A stretch of 64,000 nt of DNA from Allobosea sp. CS1GBMeth4. Lineage in GTDB: Bacteria > Pseudomonadota > Alphaproteobacteria > Rhizobiales > Beijerinckiaceae. The position numbers were made by a program, and so were the translations under genes. Below, piece by piece: positions 45,264 to 54,958 of the stretch (its first letter is position 1; every line of letters starts with the position of its first letter). Location of the stretch: the NCBI RefSeq assembly GCF_900185715.1, contig NZ_FYAS01000018.1:61848-125847 (forward strand), written 5' to 3'. The notes beneath the pieces are model-generated. The model had not been told where the DNA came from, did no database searches, and saw only the letters and a list, made by a program, of their open reading frames with translations.

Positions 45264-47990
45264 TCACCAGACGACTTTCAGCCCGAGGCGTCCGGCGATG
45301 CTGTGGCCGTTGGCATTTCCGAGGGCGAGATTGTAGTCGCCGGAGGCGAAGACGCTGGTGGTCCGGCTGATCTGGCCGGAGACGCCGAGGCCGAACTGGG
45401 CCCAGGTCCCGCCGAGCTCGGTGTTGAGCGCGACCGGGTTGGTCCCGGAGAGGCTGGTGAAGGTGGTCTTGGCATCGGCGCCGAAGGCGTGCCAGAGATT
45501 GGCCCGGCCCCAGACCGTGACGAGGCGCCCGTCCTCGCGGGTCCACGCCTTGGTCAGGCGGGCGCCGAGGCGGCCGTAGACGGCGTTGGTGTCGTCGTAG
45601 CGCACCAGGCCGTAGCTGTCGGCGCCGTCGTCGATCGAGACGCGCTGGTAGATCAGCTGCGCCTGCGGCTCGAGCGCCCAGCCCTGGCCGAGCGCGACCG
45701 GATAGCCGGCCTCGAGCGAGGCGGTGAAGCCCCAGCCATTGGTCTTCAGCGTCTCGCCCAGCACCGAGCTGCCGCGGATGCGGTCGTACCAGGTGCCCTG
45801 CACCACGGCGTCGACATACCAGCCCGAGGCGCCCTTGCGCGTCCAGTAGGCGCCGAGCGAATAGCCGTTCATCGTGGTCGAGCCGGCCTTGCCGCCATAG
45901 ACCGCCTTGACCTCGCTGTCGACGCGGCCTGCGCCGATGTAGAGGCCGGCGATGTCGCGCGTGCCGTTGTCGTTGAGCCTGCGATAGAGGTCCAGGCCGA
46001 TCTGCGCGCCGGCCACCCCGAAATCGTAGGACGGCCCGTGCTTCTCGAAGCTGTTGTAGCGCGAGATCATCCCCTTGCTGCCATAGCCCACCTCGCCGGT
46101 CTCGCCGAAGATCCGGGCCCAGGCCGCCTTGCGCCGCTCGCCCTCGCCTGTGGCGGCATCGGCGTAATAGCCGTTCTGCTGCGCCGTCGGCGTGCAGCGG
46201 TAGCCCTTCGCCGGGTCCTTGCACCAGATCGGCTTGGCCGGCGGCGCCGTGATCGGGTCGGCGTAATCCTCGCCGGCGCGGTCGTGATAGGTGCCGAGCA
46301 TCGCCAGGCCGAAGCGGTTGGCCAGCGCCGGCACCGCCATGTCGACCGGCACCTCGACGCGATAGTTCGGCAGCGGGCTGGACTCCGGTTGCGCCGTCTC
46401 TGTCGAATTCGACGTGGTGGTGGTCGGAATCAGCGTCGAGCGCAGGTACCAGTCGCCGTCGCCGGCATTGGCGCCGACGCCGTTGTGATAGAGCAGGTAC
46501 TCGTAGGCGCCGGCGGCGACGCGGTTGCCGAGCACGAAGGCCCCGCTCGCCGAAGCGCCGTCGACCTGCACCACCTTGATGCCGTCGCTGGTGGTCTGCG
46601 CGCCGCGGCCCGTGGTGTTCGCGACGAGGAGCCAGGTCGCGGCTGAGCCGAGCAGGCTGTCCCCGCGGATCACCAGCCGATCGCTGGGCGAGGCGTCGGT
46701 CCCGAGGAATGTGTCGACCAGCAGCCGCCCGCCATTCGAGATATAATTGCCTCCGGTAGTCAAAACGTCGCCGGCCGCGCCGTCGTTCATGCGAATTGTG
46801 CCAGAAGCGTTGTTGCTGAACGTTTCGAGCTGACTGAGCGTCGTCATCTCGGCGACGCCGGCGTTGGTGGCGGCGAGCACCGTGCCGTTATTCTGGACGA
46901 CATCGTTGCCGGCGCCAAAATCGCTTGACCCGTTAGCGGTATTCCAAATGCCCGTATTGGTAATAATATCATTGTATTTTCCAAGAGATACTGTGCCTAT
47001 GAGCGAATTAATATTGTTGATTTCGAAGCGAACGTCTGTTCCTAGAATGGCCAGCGCGTCTGATTTTTGAGAATTATTCCGGATGACGCCATAATTGTTT
47101 ATAATGATAGGGTTCTGGTCGGTTTCGAGTGTTTGCCCTGGAAAATTCGATGCCAGCACTGAAATTGCAGCTCGGTCGCCCTCGACGATGGATGTGGACG
47201 CAACATTGATGTTTGTCTTGACGCCGGGTGCCAGGCCGCTTGCGGCGCCGTTGGTGACCAGCACGTTGATGCCGTAGCTCTCTGTGCCGAAGGCATCGGG
47301 GTCTCCGCGAACCAGACCGTTGGTGTTGATCGTCAGGTCCTGAAGCACGCGTGCTTCGGTTGAGGAGGTGCTTCCAATCGTGGCCCGTATCGCGACAGAC
47401 CTGCCGTGAACATCGTTGACTGTAATTGTCGCGCCCTGGCCCGGCGTAAAGGCGATAAGACCTATCCCTCCCGCGTCGATCTTGCCGGTAAAAACAGCGT
47501 CCAACCGCCCACTTTCCGGCTGCCCGCCCATACCGGAAAACGAAACGCCGTCACCGGATGTAAAGTAGTTGCCATTCGATCGAAACGTCAAGGACGCGGG
47601 GGATCCCGGCAAGTCGTTACCTACGACGATGTAGAGGCCGTTAGTTGGGTCTACCGTTCCGGTGGTGTCGATAACGGTTGCATTGGTATCGGAATAGGAT
47701 TTCGCACCGTGACCCCAGATGGAGAGCGCGGGAAGACCACCTCCGAGGCCGGTGATGTTGACGCCATAGGTTCCTGATGTGGTGAAGGTCGCATTGTTTG
47801 CGGCAAACAAAAATTGCTCACTCAACGTCGCTCCTGAGCATGTGTAAGTATTGGGAGCCGTTGTGAGTGTGCAGGCCGCGAAGGCCTCGTTCCAGGTCAG
47901 GACAGCTGGCACAAGCGAAAATAGCCCAGCCAATCCGTATAAAAGTGGCGTAGAATTGACCGGAAGAGATATGAATCTATCTGAGATCAT
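45264..47990 (-). CDS. Autotransporter outer-membrane protein (type Va)
   Basis: 908 residues. A long N-terminal signal region (about 1-39, ending NEAFA), then a Gly/Asn/Thr-rich beta-helix-like passenger (about 40-620) with repeated short strands such as DVVQNNGTVLAATNAG. The C-terminal autotransporter beta-domain (about 630-908) starts near WARIFGETGEVGYGSKGM and ends with an aromatic Trp after GRLGLKVV. No protease triad was seen in the passenger, so adhesion or surface coating is more likely than proteolysis. A Pro-containing linker (ESSPLPNYRVEVPVDM) separates the parts. Passenger codons are AT-richer than the barrel. Confidence 0.92.
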   Translation of the reverse strand: MISDRFISLPVNSTPLLYGLAGLFSLVPAVLTWNEAFAACTLTTAPNTYTCSGATLSEQFLFAANNATFTTSGTYGVNITGLGGGLPALSIWGHGAKSYSDTNATVIDTTGTVDPTNGLYIVVGNDLPGSPASLTFRSNGNYFTSGDGVSFSGMGGQPESGRLDAVFTGKIDAGGIGLIAFTPGQGATITVNDVHGRSVAIRATIGSTSSTEARVLQDLTINTNGLVRGDPDAFGTESYGINVLVTNGAASGLAPGVKTNINVASTSIVEGDRAAISVLASNFPGQTLETDQNPIIINNYGVIRNNSQKSDALAILGTDVRFEINNINSLIGTVSLGKYNDIITNTGIWNTANGSSDFGAGNDVVQNNGTVLAATNAGVAEMTTLSQLETFSNNASGTIRMNDGAAGDVLTTGGNYISNGGRLLVDTFLGTDASPSDRLVIRGDSLLGSAATWLLVANTTGRGAQTTSDGIKVVQVDGASASGAFVLGNRVAAGAYEYLLYHNGVGANAGDGDWYLRSTLIPTTTTSNSTETAQPESSPLPNYRVEVPVDMAVPALANRFGLAMLGTYHDRAGEDYADPITAPPAKPIWCKDPAKGYRCTPTAQQNGYYADAATGEGERRKAAWARIFGETGEVGYGSKGMISRYNSFEKHGPSYDFGVAGAQIGLDLYRRLNDNGTRDIAGLYIGAGRVDSEVKAVYGGKAGSTTMNGYSLGAYWTRKGASGWYVDAVVQGTWYDRIRGSSVLGETLKTNGWGFTASLEAGYPVALGQGWALEPQAQLIYQRVSIDDGADSYGLVRYDDTNAVYGRLGARLTKAWTREDGRLVTVWGRANLWHAFGADAKTTFTSLSGTNPVALNTELGGTWAQFGLGVSGQISRTTSVFASGDYNLALGNANGHSIAGRLGLKVVW

Positions 47991-48673
47991 CCGAATTGTT
48001 CCGTTATTTGATGTGTGAGCCGCGTCTCTTGAGGGCGCTCGACGTCAGTCAGCTCGTCGATCGTGCGGACTGCCTGGATTGACATCGTCGGCGACGTCGA
48101 TTCGGGCTTTGCAAGCGAACATCGTCGCGCCGGCGCTGTCGGCGCTGCCTTCACTCGCCCCATTCGCGGCTTCGGTCGGCGCCAGCACGATACCGGCCTC
48201 GAGGGGCGGGGCCGACATCGCGAGCTCTGATGCAATACCCGCCGTACTGCTCTTCCATCCGAGTAAATGCATCCTGCGCGGCACGACTTTGCCGCGACTG
48301 ACCGCACCCGCCATAGAAATCATAGCGTCTCCTTAGATCTCTCCTTGAAGGCGCGCAGCAAATGCGCGAATCAGGCGGCCGTTTTGTCGCCTGATTCGAT
48401 GTGAGAGGAGGCATTTATAGGCAAATAAGCAGATTATATTTGGGGTTGAATTTCTACAAGGTCTTACGACTGGTGGTCGCTCTCTGTTGATGTGCCTGCA
48501 CTGAATCTTTCTATCGTCAGTATATATAGTAGCGTAATTGTAGAATAGATGCGTACGTAATATATAATATAATCTGTAATTTTTGAATACCACTTCTTGT
48601 CGGATATGATTACATAACCCTAAATTGTTGAAGACGGCCCGGCAGCCATTTTGCCCTGCTTGGTTTGATGACA
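47991..48673. other. Region upstream of the autotransporter; AT-rich 48400-48670
   Basis: Contains the small frame 48045-48323 described separately. 48400-48670 is AT-rich and non-coding, probably promoter DNA into which the IS3 element inserted. No RNA gene seen. Confidence 0.4.
48045..48323 (-). CDS. Possible small protein upstream of the autotransporter
   Basis: A 92-codon frame starts at ATG 48323 with a strong AAGGAGA ribosome site 5-6 nt upstream. The predicted product (MISMAGAVSRGKVVPRRMHL and onward) has no signal peptide or known family. Other frames of the same stretch also look protein-like (for example MEEQYGGYCIRARDVG), so a frameshifted remnant is possible. The ribosome site is the main reason to list it. 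Confidence 0.35.
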   Translation of the reverse strand: MISMAGAVSRGKVVPRRMHLLGWKSSTAGIASELAMSAPPLEAGIVLAPTEAANGASEGSADSAGATMFACKARIDVADDVNPGSPHDRRAD

Positions 48674-49614
48674 GTGACGTGCTCCCCTGAATTCCGGCCA
48701 GGGATAAGTTGGGTCCTTCGCTCAGGAGAAGGACCATGCGGCGCAGCCGTTTCAGCGAGGAGCAGATCATTTTGGTGCTGAAGGAGCACGAGGCGGGGAT
48801 TAAGACCGCGGAGGTGTGCCGCAAGCACGGGATCTCAGACGCCACGCTGTACAAGTGGAAGGCGAAGTACGGGGGCATGACGGCCTCAGAGACGGCGCGA
48901 CTTCGCACGCTCGAGGACGAGAACCGGCGGCTGGCGATCCTGCCGAGGCGGGAGGGTGTGAGGATGAACCTGAAGAAGGTCTACCGTCTCTACCGGGAGG
49001 AGCGGCTCGTCGTGCGTCGGCGCGGCGGGCGCAAGCGAGCGCTCGACACGAGGGCACCGGCGGCCATTCCGCAGGGAGCGAACCAGCGCTGGAGCCCCTC
49101 GACTTGGTGTCGGATGCCCTGAACGACGGCCGGCGCTTCCGGGTGCTGAACATCGTCGACGACTTCACCCGCGAATGCCTGGCGGCGGTCGTCGATACCT
49201 CGCTCTCCGGCGCCCGCGTGGTGCGTGAGCTCAATGAGGTCATCGCTCGCCGCGGCCGCCCCTGCATGATCGCCTCGGACAACGGCACCGAGCTGGTCAG
49301 CCGGGCGATCCTCGGCTTCTGCGAGGAGGCCGCCATCGAATGGCACTACATCGCACCGGGCAAGCCGATCCAGAACGCCTTCGTCGAGAGCTTCAACGGT
49401 CGCCTGCGCGACGAATGCCTCAACGAGCACGCCTTCTCATCGCTTGCCGAGGCGCGCCGGATCATCGAGGCTTGGCGGATCGACTACAACACCGTCCGAC
49501 CCCACACGAGCCTCGGCGGCCTATCGCCATCGATGTTCGCCAGCCGGTCCCACACGGACCAAAACCCAGCCGGGCCTAACTTACTAACCGGCAGGAAAAT
49601 GGGGAGCACGTCAC
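48674..49614 (+). mobile_element. IS3-family insertion sequence, internally deleted
   Basis: Both ends carry the same 14-bp inverted repeat, GTGACGTGCTCCCC (48674-48687 and, inverted, 49601-49614). The length of 941 bp is about 250-300 bp shorter than intact IS3-group elements. The missing part corresponds to the end of OrfA and the start of OrfB. I found no clear flanking target duplication. The element is not autonomous. Confidence 0.75.
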
Positions 49615-49622
49615 GCTCCTAA
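48736..49622 (+). pseudogene. IS3-family transposase, OrfA-OrfB joined by deletion and frameshifted
   Basis: Starts at ATG 48736 after GGAGAAGG. Orf[24 protein letters not shown] and [18 protein letters not shown]. After ENRRLA the sequence jumps to [15 protein letters not shown] of OrfB, so the leucine zipper and OrfB start are lost. Near 49095 a frameshift follows NQRWS. The DDE core continues in another frame with [33 protein letters not shown] and [18 protein letters not shown], so the D, D and E residues survive. The final part ends normally ([14 protein letters not shown]). Confidence 0.85.
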
Positions 49623-49688
49623 TCGCGTCGGTGCTGATGTCCTGAGGCTCAGACACAGGCTCTTCGCATTGATTGCGAAGGCGTGCGC

Positions 49689-50783
49689 CTACTCTCTCAG
49701 TCGCTCGCGCACCCTTGCCTGGGCGGTCCGGATCAGGCCTTGATACTGCCTCTCCTTGCCCGGGTACCAAGGCATGTTGGCGATCGTCCCGAAGCCGGGA
49801 ATCGTCTCCATATGCGCGATCATGCGGCGGCGCATCGTGGCGTCCGGCAGGGGGCCGCGCATCGCCATGAGATTGTCGATGATGTGGTCGGGGTTCGAGG
49901 TTCCGCAGAGCACGCTGGTCACGGCCGGATGGGCCATGGCCCATTTGAGGAAGAATTGAGCCCAGCTCGTTGCGCCGAACTCGCTCGCAAAACCGGGCAG
50001 ACGATGCCCTTCCACCACCTTCAGCAGCCGTGCCTTTTCGAGCGGAAGGTTCACCAGCACGCCGACCCCGCGGTCGGCCGCTGACGGAAGCAGACGCTTC
50101 TCGGCGTTACGGTCGAAGATCGAATAATTCGTCTGGACAAAGTCCACATCACCCTTCTCGACGATCTGGATCAATTGCTCATGGGCGGCGGTCTCGTGGT
50201 GTGTGACCCCCACATGCCGGATCTGCCCCTCCCTCTTCCACGCCTGCATCAGCGGGATGATCACCGGCGCGTTGACGATGCTGTGGCATTGCATCAGGTC
50301 GATCGGCGACCGCCAGGTGCGCAGCTTGGACTGCTCGAGGCTGGCGGTCGCTGCACCGACATCGCCGAGATATTCGCCCGTCGCCCAGATCTTGTTGGCG
50401 AGAAAAACCTCCGTTTCGGTCGGCGTTTCCGCGAGGAAGGCGCCGACGCTGGCCTCGGCCGAGCCGTAGAGGGGCGAGGTATCGACCACCTGACCGCCAC
50501 CGGCGACATAGAGCCGAAACACCTCCCGGATGCGCTCGCGCGGCGCGCCCGGCATGAGATCGAAGGTCAGGAATGTACCGAGCCCGAGCGCAGTCAGGTT
50601 CTGTCCTGTCCGCGCAATCCGACGCGTGATGGCTTGTCCGCTCATCGCTCCGGTCATGGCGCCGGAAAGCGGCGGACTGTTCGTCTGGGCTTGTGCGAGG
50701 CGCGGGCCCCCCAGCGCGGCGGTCGCGCCGCTGACGGCCCCGAGAAAGCTGCGGCGGTCGAGATCTGTCGGCCTGCGGGTCAT
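49689..50783 (-). CDS. Tat-exported aldo/keto reductase
   Basis: 364 residues from ATG 50783. Twin-Arg signal DRRSFLGAVSGATAALGG with an AQA cleavage region, so the protein is probably folded with cofactor before export. Aldo/keto reductase barrel: ALGLGTFLTFDLMPG, VVDTSPLYGSAEASVG (catalytic Asp and Tyr), EVFLANKIWATG (Lys) and IRHVGVTHHETAAH. The C-terminus has LCGTSNPDHIIDNL for the NADP phosphate. A periplasmic AKR is unusual because NADPH is cytoplasmic. It lies 19 bp downstream of the MBL-fold gene. Confidence 0.87.
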   Translation of the reverse strand: MTRRPTDLDRRSFLGAVSGATAALGGPRLAQAQTNSPPLSGAMTGAMSGQAITRRIARTGQNLTALGLGTFLTFDLMPGAPRERIREVFRLYVAGGGQVVDTSPLYGSAEASVGAFLAETPTETEVFLANKIWATGEYLGDVGAATASLEQSKLRTWRSPIDLMQCHSIVNAPVIIPLMQAWKREGQIRHVGVTHHETAAHEQLIQIVEKGDVDFVQTNYSIFDRNAEKRLLPSAADRGVGVLVNLPLEKARLLKVVEGHRLPGFASEFGATSWAQFFLKWAMAHPAVTSVLCGTSNPDHIIDNLMAMRGPLPDATMRRRMIAHMETIPGFGTIANMPWYPGKERQYQGLIRTAQARVRERLRE

Positions 50784-50802
50784 CGTCTCGTCTCCAGTCT
50801 GT

Positions 50803-51783
50803 TCAGAATTGCCAGCCTGCGGGCACCCAGGCGTAGCCGCTGTCCGTCCGCAGCAGATGGCCGAGGCCCGGGAACGGATAGTGGAAGCCGAGAACCGGTA
50901 TCCGGTCGGCCGCCGCGCGATCGAAGATGCGCCGGCGCGCGCTGAGCGCCGCATCCCGGTCGCGGTCTGGGCCCGGCCGCCAGGGGCGGTCGATGTTGAC
51001 GACGGGGTGGTAGGCGAGATCGGCCGTCAGCAGCAGCTGGTCACGTCCGGAGTGGACGAGAAACGAGACCATGCCCGGGGTGTGTCCCGCAGCCGCAACC
51101 GTCGTCAGCCCCGGCACGATCTCCGCTCCGGCCTCGTAGAGCTCGACGCCCTTGGCGATCGGCTCGACACTGCGCCTGATCGCCGCGCCGAAGCGCCGGC
51201 GGAAATCCTCCGGGACCGGCATGTAGGACAAGTCGGGTTCCCCGCGGACGAAGAAGTCCCAATCCGGCTTCGGCGCGAGAATAGTCGCGCGCGGAAAGGC
51301 GGATCCTCCATCGGCGGCTCGCAGGTTGCCGACATGGTCGGGATGGGTATGCGAGACGACTACGACATCGATGTCGTTCGCGGTCAGGCCGATCTCGGAA
51401 AGCCGGGCGAAGATCCGGCCGCAATGGGGCCCCATCGTCTGGCCGGCCCCCGCCTCGATGAGGACGCGCCGGCCGCCGACCTCGATCAGCAGCGTGTTGA
51501 GATTGAGCGTCATATGGTCGAGAGGCAGAAAGGCGCGCTGCAGGACGTCCTTGAGCTCCTGCTCCGGAGCGTCGCTGGCATAGACGCGCGGCGGGCCGCC
51601 GATCACGCCGTCGCTCAGCACCGTCGCGGCGATGTCGCCGACCCGGAAGCGGTAATGACCAGCATTGCCGCCCGGCGGCTGAACTGCCTGGCCGAGAGCC
51701 TGCCCGCCTCCGGCCAGCATCCCGGCTGCGCCAAGGCCTGTGCCCAGCATGATCCTGCGGCGGTTCAAGGTGATCGTCGTCAT
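50803..51783 (-). CDS. Exported MBL-fold metallohydrolase
   Basis: 326 residues. The N-terminus has an RRR plus hydrophobic helix (NRRRIMLGTGLGAAGMLAGG) like a Tat signal. Zinc site: VVVSHTHPDHVGNL (HxHxDH), His in AAAGHTPGMVSFL, Asp in LLLTADLAYHPVV and a late His in LGFHYPFPG. Quorum-quenching lactonases and related hydrolases share this layout. It is divergent from a LysR gene with 103 bp between starts and is followed by the Tat aldo/keto reductase. The two exported enzymes probably form one unit, dealing with an aldehyde- or lactone-type compound. Confidence 0.87.
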   Translation of the reverse strand: MTTITLNRRRIMLGTGLGAAGMLAGGGQALGQAVQPPGGNAGHYRFRVGDIAATVLSDGVIGGPPRVYASDAPEQELKDVLQRAFLPLDHMTLNLNTLLIEVGGRRVLIEAGAGQTMGPHCGRIFARLSEIGLTANDIDVVVVSHTHPDHVGNLRAADGGSAFPRATILAPKPDWDFFVRGEPDLSYMPVPEDFRRRFGAAIRRSVEPIAKGVELYEAGAEIVPGLTTVAAAGHTPGMVSFLVHSGRDQLLLTADLAYHPVVNIDRPWRPGPDRDRDAALSARRRIFDRAAADRIPVLGFHYPFPGLGHLLRTDSGYAWVPAGWQF

Positions 51784-51886
51784 CGCTCCCTCGCGGTCCG
51801 GTTTTCGGGTCGGGCTCAGGATGACGGCAGTCGATTGATCGGATAAGATATCTTCTCTTGATCAGCTTGATAAGAAAACGCACGTA

Positions 51887-52792
51887 ATGAAGTCTCTTCG
51901 TCTCGACAGCCTGGACGCCTTCGCTTCGATCGTCCGGTGCGGAGGCTTCCGGGCCGCGGCCGCCGAGCGAGGCGTCTCGTCAGCCGCTTTGAGCCAGAGC
52001 ATCGCCGCGCTCGAGAGCGGGCTCGGTCTGCGTCTCCTGAACCGGACCACGCGCAGCGTCGCCCCCACCGAGGCGGGGGCGCGGCTCAACGAGCGGCTCG
52101 TCCCGGCGCTCCGCGACATCAGATCGGCGGTCGCCGATCTGGACCGGCTGCGCGAGACGCCGACCGGCACCCTGCGGATCAATGCTCCCGGCCCGGCGGT
52201 CGATTACGTCCTGTGCCCGCTGGTCTTCGACTTCATGCGTCGCTACCCCGACGTGAAGGTCGAGTTGATCAGCGACGCGGCCATCATCGACATCGTTCAG
52301 GAGGGGTATGACGCCGGCGTCCGGTTCGGCAGGCAACTGGAGCAGGACATGGTCGCGGTCCCGCTGGGGCCGGCCCTCCGCTACGCCATCGTGGCATCGC
52401 CGACCTATCTGGAGGGTCGCGCCGCGCCGGCAACGCCGTCCGACCTCATGGATTTCGATTGCATCCGCCGTCGCTTTCCCGCAGGAACGATCGTCAGTTG
52501 GCAGTTCGAAAAGAACGGTGAGCGCTTGGAGATCACTCCCGAAGGCCGCCTGACGCTCAGCTCGGCGCATCAGGAGCTGCAGGCAGCGCTGACGGGACAA
52601 GGCATCGCGCATGTTTTTGAGGATTATGCGAAGCGGCACCTCGATGAGGGCCGCCTGGTCGAACTGTTACCCGACTGGTCGCCCGAGCTGCCGAGCTGGT
52701 TTCTCTACTATCCCAACCGGCGCCACCAGAGCGCGGCCATGTCTGTGTTCCTGCAGCACATCCGCGACTTTAAGTGGAACGCCGAGTCGTAA
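51887..52792 (+). CDS. LysR-type regulator divergent from the MBL/AKR operon
   Basis: 301 residues. HTH at about 18-37 (GFRAAAAERGVSSAALSQSI), LGLRLLNRTTRSVAPTEAGA typical of the CrgA/DmlR-like branch, then an effector domain. The divergent start-to-start gap of 103 bp to the MBL-fold gene suggests control of that operon. The AT-rich stretch TAAGATATCTTCTCTTGATC at 51842-51861 could be part of the shared promoter. Confidence 0.9.
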   Translation: MKSLRLDSLDAFASIVRCGGFRAAAAERGVSSAALSQSIAALESGLGLRLLNRTTRSVAPTEAGARLNERLVPALRDIRSAVADLDRLRETPTGTLRINAPGPAVDYVLCPLVFDFMRRYPDVKVELISDAAIIDIVQEGYDAGVRFGRQLEQDMVAVPLGPALRYAIVASPTYLEGRAAPATPSDLMDFDCIRRRFPAGTIVSWQFEKNGERLEITPEGRLTLSSAHQELQAALTGQGIAHVFEDYAKRHLDEGRLVELLPDWSPELPSWFLYYPNRRHQSAAMSVFLQHIRDFKWNAES

Positions 52793-53139
52793 TCGCGTTT
52801 TGCAGAACGTCCGCTTGCGGGCGAACAGTCAATGTCGGGTTGTGACGCTAAGGAGCGGCTTCGCTCCATCACGTTCAGCGTGTGGAAAACTCATTTGCAG
52901 TGCTCCAGCGTTTCGGGTTGTTGGCCTTGTTGTTGGCCTTTAGAGCTGTGAATAGAAAATAATCAATATTATTAATATGTTATTTAATTTCTTTACCTCC
53001 CTCTTGCGCACCACTTTCATGTTCACCAGCGTTCGCTGACGTTCGCAAACCGGCCAAAGCGGCCGGTTTTTTCGCGTCTGGCGTTCGCCAGCGTTCGCGG
53101 GCGACCGTTGGCAAAGCGCATTCATGCAGGCATTGAGGA
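52793..53139. other. Intergenic region with terminator, AT-rich patch
   Basis: 347 bp after the LysR gene. 52950-53000 is AT-rich. GTTCGC-type short repeats flank the terminator at 53048-53072. No gene recognised. Confidence 0.4.
53048..53072 (+). terminator. Rho-independent terminator
   Basis: AACCGGCC, 5-nt loop, GGCCGGTT, followed by T6 overlapping the stem end. It lies about 255 bp past the LysR stop, and the symmetric stem could also act on the other strand. Short GTTCGC-containing repeats surround it. Confidence 0.8.
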
Positions 53140-53469
53140 TCAGGCGCCGCGCATCGGCCTTGTGATCGAGGCCGCTGCCTGCTTTTTGAACAGATCGATC
53201 ATGATTTCGATGAACTCCCGGCAGTGCCTCGACTGCTGATGGTGGCTCGGTCTTGCGGCGACGATCTCGAAACGGAAGCTCGATTTGAACGGCCGCGTGA
53301 CGACATCGGGACCACCCAGGTAGTTGGCGGTGAAAGGATCGACGATCGAGACGCCAAGCCCCGATGCCACCAGCCTGATGGCGCTGGCCGCGAGCGAGGT
53401 TTGAAGCACCATCTGGCGCGAGACCTCGAGACCGCTCGGCGGAACCGCGAAGCTGAGGACGTCGATCAT
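53140..53469 (-). pseudogene. C-terminal fragment of a LysR-type regulator
   Basis: The frame covers about 110 codons with LysR effector-domain features: SGLEVSRQMVLQTSLAASAI, RLVASGLGVSIVDPFTANYL and TRPFKSSFRFEIVAARPSHH. The HTH and first half of the effector domain are missing; upstream is rmlB and non-homologous sequence. The ATG is internal to the domain. It is non-functional. Confidence 0.7.
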
Positions 53470-53649
53470 CCAGCAGAAGGCTGGCCGGTGCGGTTAGAAC
53501 CGACGGATCCGACCCGAGAGGCGCCGACGGCCGGGCTTAGAAGGCGACCAGCGGCAACCGGCGATTGGCTCTTCCTGGACCGCAGCCGACCCGCGACCTC
53601 GTCACGACCCCGGCAACATCGAAGTCGCCAATCGGCTCGCCCTGCTGGC

Positions 53650-54705
53650 TTAGGCCGCACCCAGCCGCTCGCGGCGATAGACGCCGGAGCGGATGTCGCC
53701 CCACCAGTCCGGATTGGCGAGATACCATTCAACCGTGCGCCTGAGCCCGGCTTCGAAGTCGTGGCGGGGTTGCCAGCCGAGCTCGCGCCCGATCTTGCCG
53801 GTATCGATCGCATAGCGCGCATCATGCCCGGGCCTGTCGGCCACGAAGTGGATCAGACGCTCGCGCGCGCCGGCAGGGGCGGGCCTGAGCTCGTCCAGCA
53901 TCGCGCAGATGCGCCTCACGACCGTGATATTGGTCAGCTCGTTATGCCCACCGATGGCATAGGACTCGCCCGGCCGGCCACGCTCCGCCACCAGCAACAG
54001 TGCCTCGGCATGATCCTCGACATAGAGCCAGTCGCGCATATTGAGCCCGTTGCCGTAGACCGGTAGCGGTTTCCCCTCGAGCGCATTGAGGATCATCAGC
54101 GGAATAAGCTTTTCGGGGAAGTGATAGGGCCCGTAGTTGTTCGAGCAGTTCGTCACCAGCGTCGGCAGGCCATAGGTGTGGTGCCAGGCGCGGACGAGGT
54201 GGTCGGAGGCCGCCTTGGACGCCGAATAGGGCGAGTTCGGCCGATAGGCCGTGTCCTCGCGGAAAAGCCCCTCCGACCCAAGCGAGCCGAAGACCTCGTC
54301 GGTCGAGATGTGCTGAAACCGGAAGCGTACCTTCGCCGCACCTTCCAGCTCGCGCCAGTAGCGCAGGGCCTCCTGCAGCAGACTGAAGGTGCCGACGATG
54401 TTGGTGCTGATGAAGGCGGCAGGCTCGTCGATCGAGCGATCGACATGGCTCTCAGCCGCGAGGTTCATCACGATATCCGGCCGGAACTGTGCCAGGATCG
54501 CCCGCATCCGCGCCCCGTCGCCGATATCGGCCTGTTCGAAACGGTAGCGTGCGCTGCCGGAAACCGGCGCCAGCGAGGCGAGGTTGCCTGCATAGGTCAG
54601 CTTGTCGGCCACGCAGACCCGATGCGGTGTCTGTTCGATCAGGCGGCGCACCACGGCCGAACCGATAAAGCCGGCTCCGCCCGTCACAAGAATGCCAAGG
54701 CTCAA
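53650..54705 (-). CDS. rmlB: dTDP-glucose 4,6-dehydratase
   Basis: 351 residues from TTG 54705 with AGGAG upstream; the Rossmann GxxGxxG ([18 protein letters not shown]) begins 8 residues in, so the start is secure. Other motifs: [11 protein letters not shown], the YxxxK of [15 protein letters not shown], and [20 protein letters not shown]. It converts dTDP-glucose to the 4-keto-6-deoxy sugar, the second step toward dTDP-rhamnose. rmlA is 3.4 kb away in another unit; rmlC and rmlD are not in the window. It follows two tiny membrane-protein genes on the same strand. Confidence 0.95.
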   Translation of the reverse strand: MSLGILVTGGAGFIGSAVVRRLIEQTPHRVCVADKLTYAGNLASLAPVSGSARYRFEQADIGDGARMRAILAQFRPDIVMNLAAESHVDRSIDEPAAFISTNIVGTFSLLQEALRYWRELEGAAKVRFRFQHISTDEVFGSLGSEGLFREDTAYRPNSPYSASKAASDHLVRAWHHTYGLPTLVTNCSNNYGPYHFPEKLIPLMILNALEGKPLPVYGNGLNMRDWLYVEDHAEALLLVAERGRPGESYAIGGHNELTNITVVRRICAMLDELRPAPAGARERLIHFVADRPGHDARYAIDTGKIGRELGWQPRHDFEAGLRRTVEWYLANPDWWGDIRSGVYRRERLGAA

Positions 54706-54718
54706 CAGAATGCTCCTA

Positions 54719-54958
54719 TCAAGCGGACGCGGCGGGCGCGCCGGGGTTGCAGCAATGGCGCGGTGCGGACCGTCCCGTCACCGGATCGCGATACGTCAAG
54801 CACCCCTCCTCTTGCTCGCGGGCGAGCTCCGAAGATACGAGCAGCCAGGAGAGGCACAGTCCCGTGAGCAGGATCAGGATCGTCAGCGCTCCGCACAGCG
54901 GCGAAAGAGTGCCGCGGTGGCGATCGGCTGTGGCGGGCGTACGAGCCGGCGGCTTCAT
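54719..54958 (-). CDS. Small membrane protein 2 upstream of rmlB
   Basis: 79 residues from ATG 54958, with GAGG 5 nt upstream. One hydrophobic helix ([20 protein letters not shown]) and a Cys-containing C-terminal tail ([20 protein letters not shown]). The start overlaps the stop of the upstream small frame (ATGA) and its stop is 13 bp from the rmlB start, so all three are one unit. No family recognised. A role in glycan assembly or in anchoring is possible but unproven. Confidence 0.5.
   Translation of the reverse strand: MKPPARTPATADRHRGTLSPLCGALTILILLTGLCLSWLLVSSELAREQEEGCLTYRDPVTGRSAPRHCCNPGAPAASA

Noticed and set aside
45109..46224. 371-codon minus-strand frame overlapping the autotransporter barrel
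   Set aside because: Wrong phase relative to the barrel domain; Arg/Gly-rich shadow.
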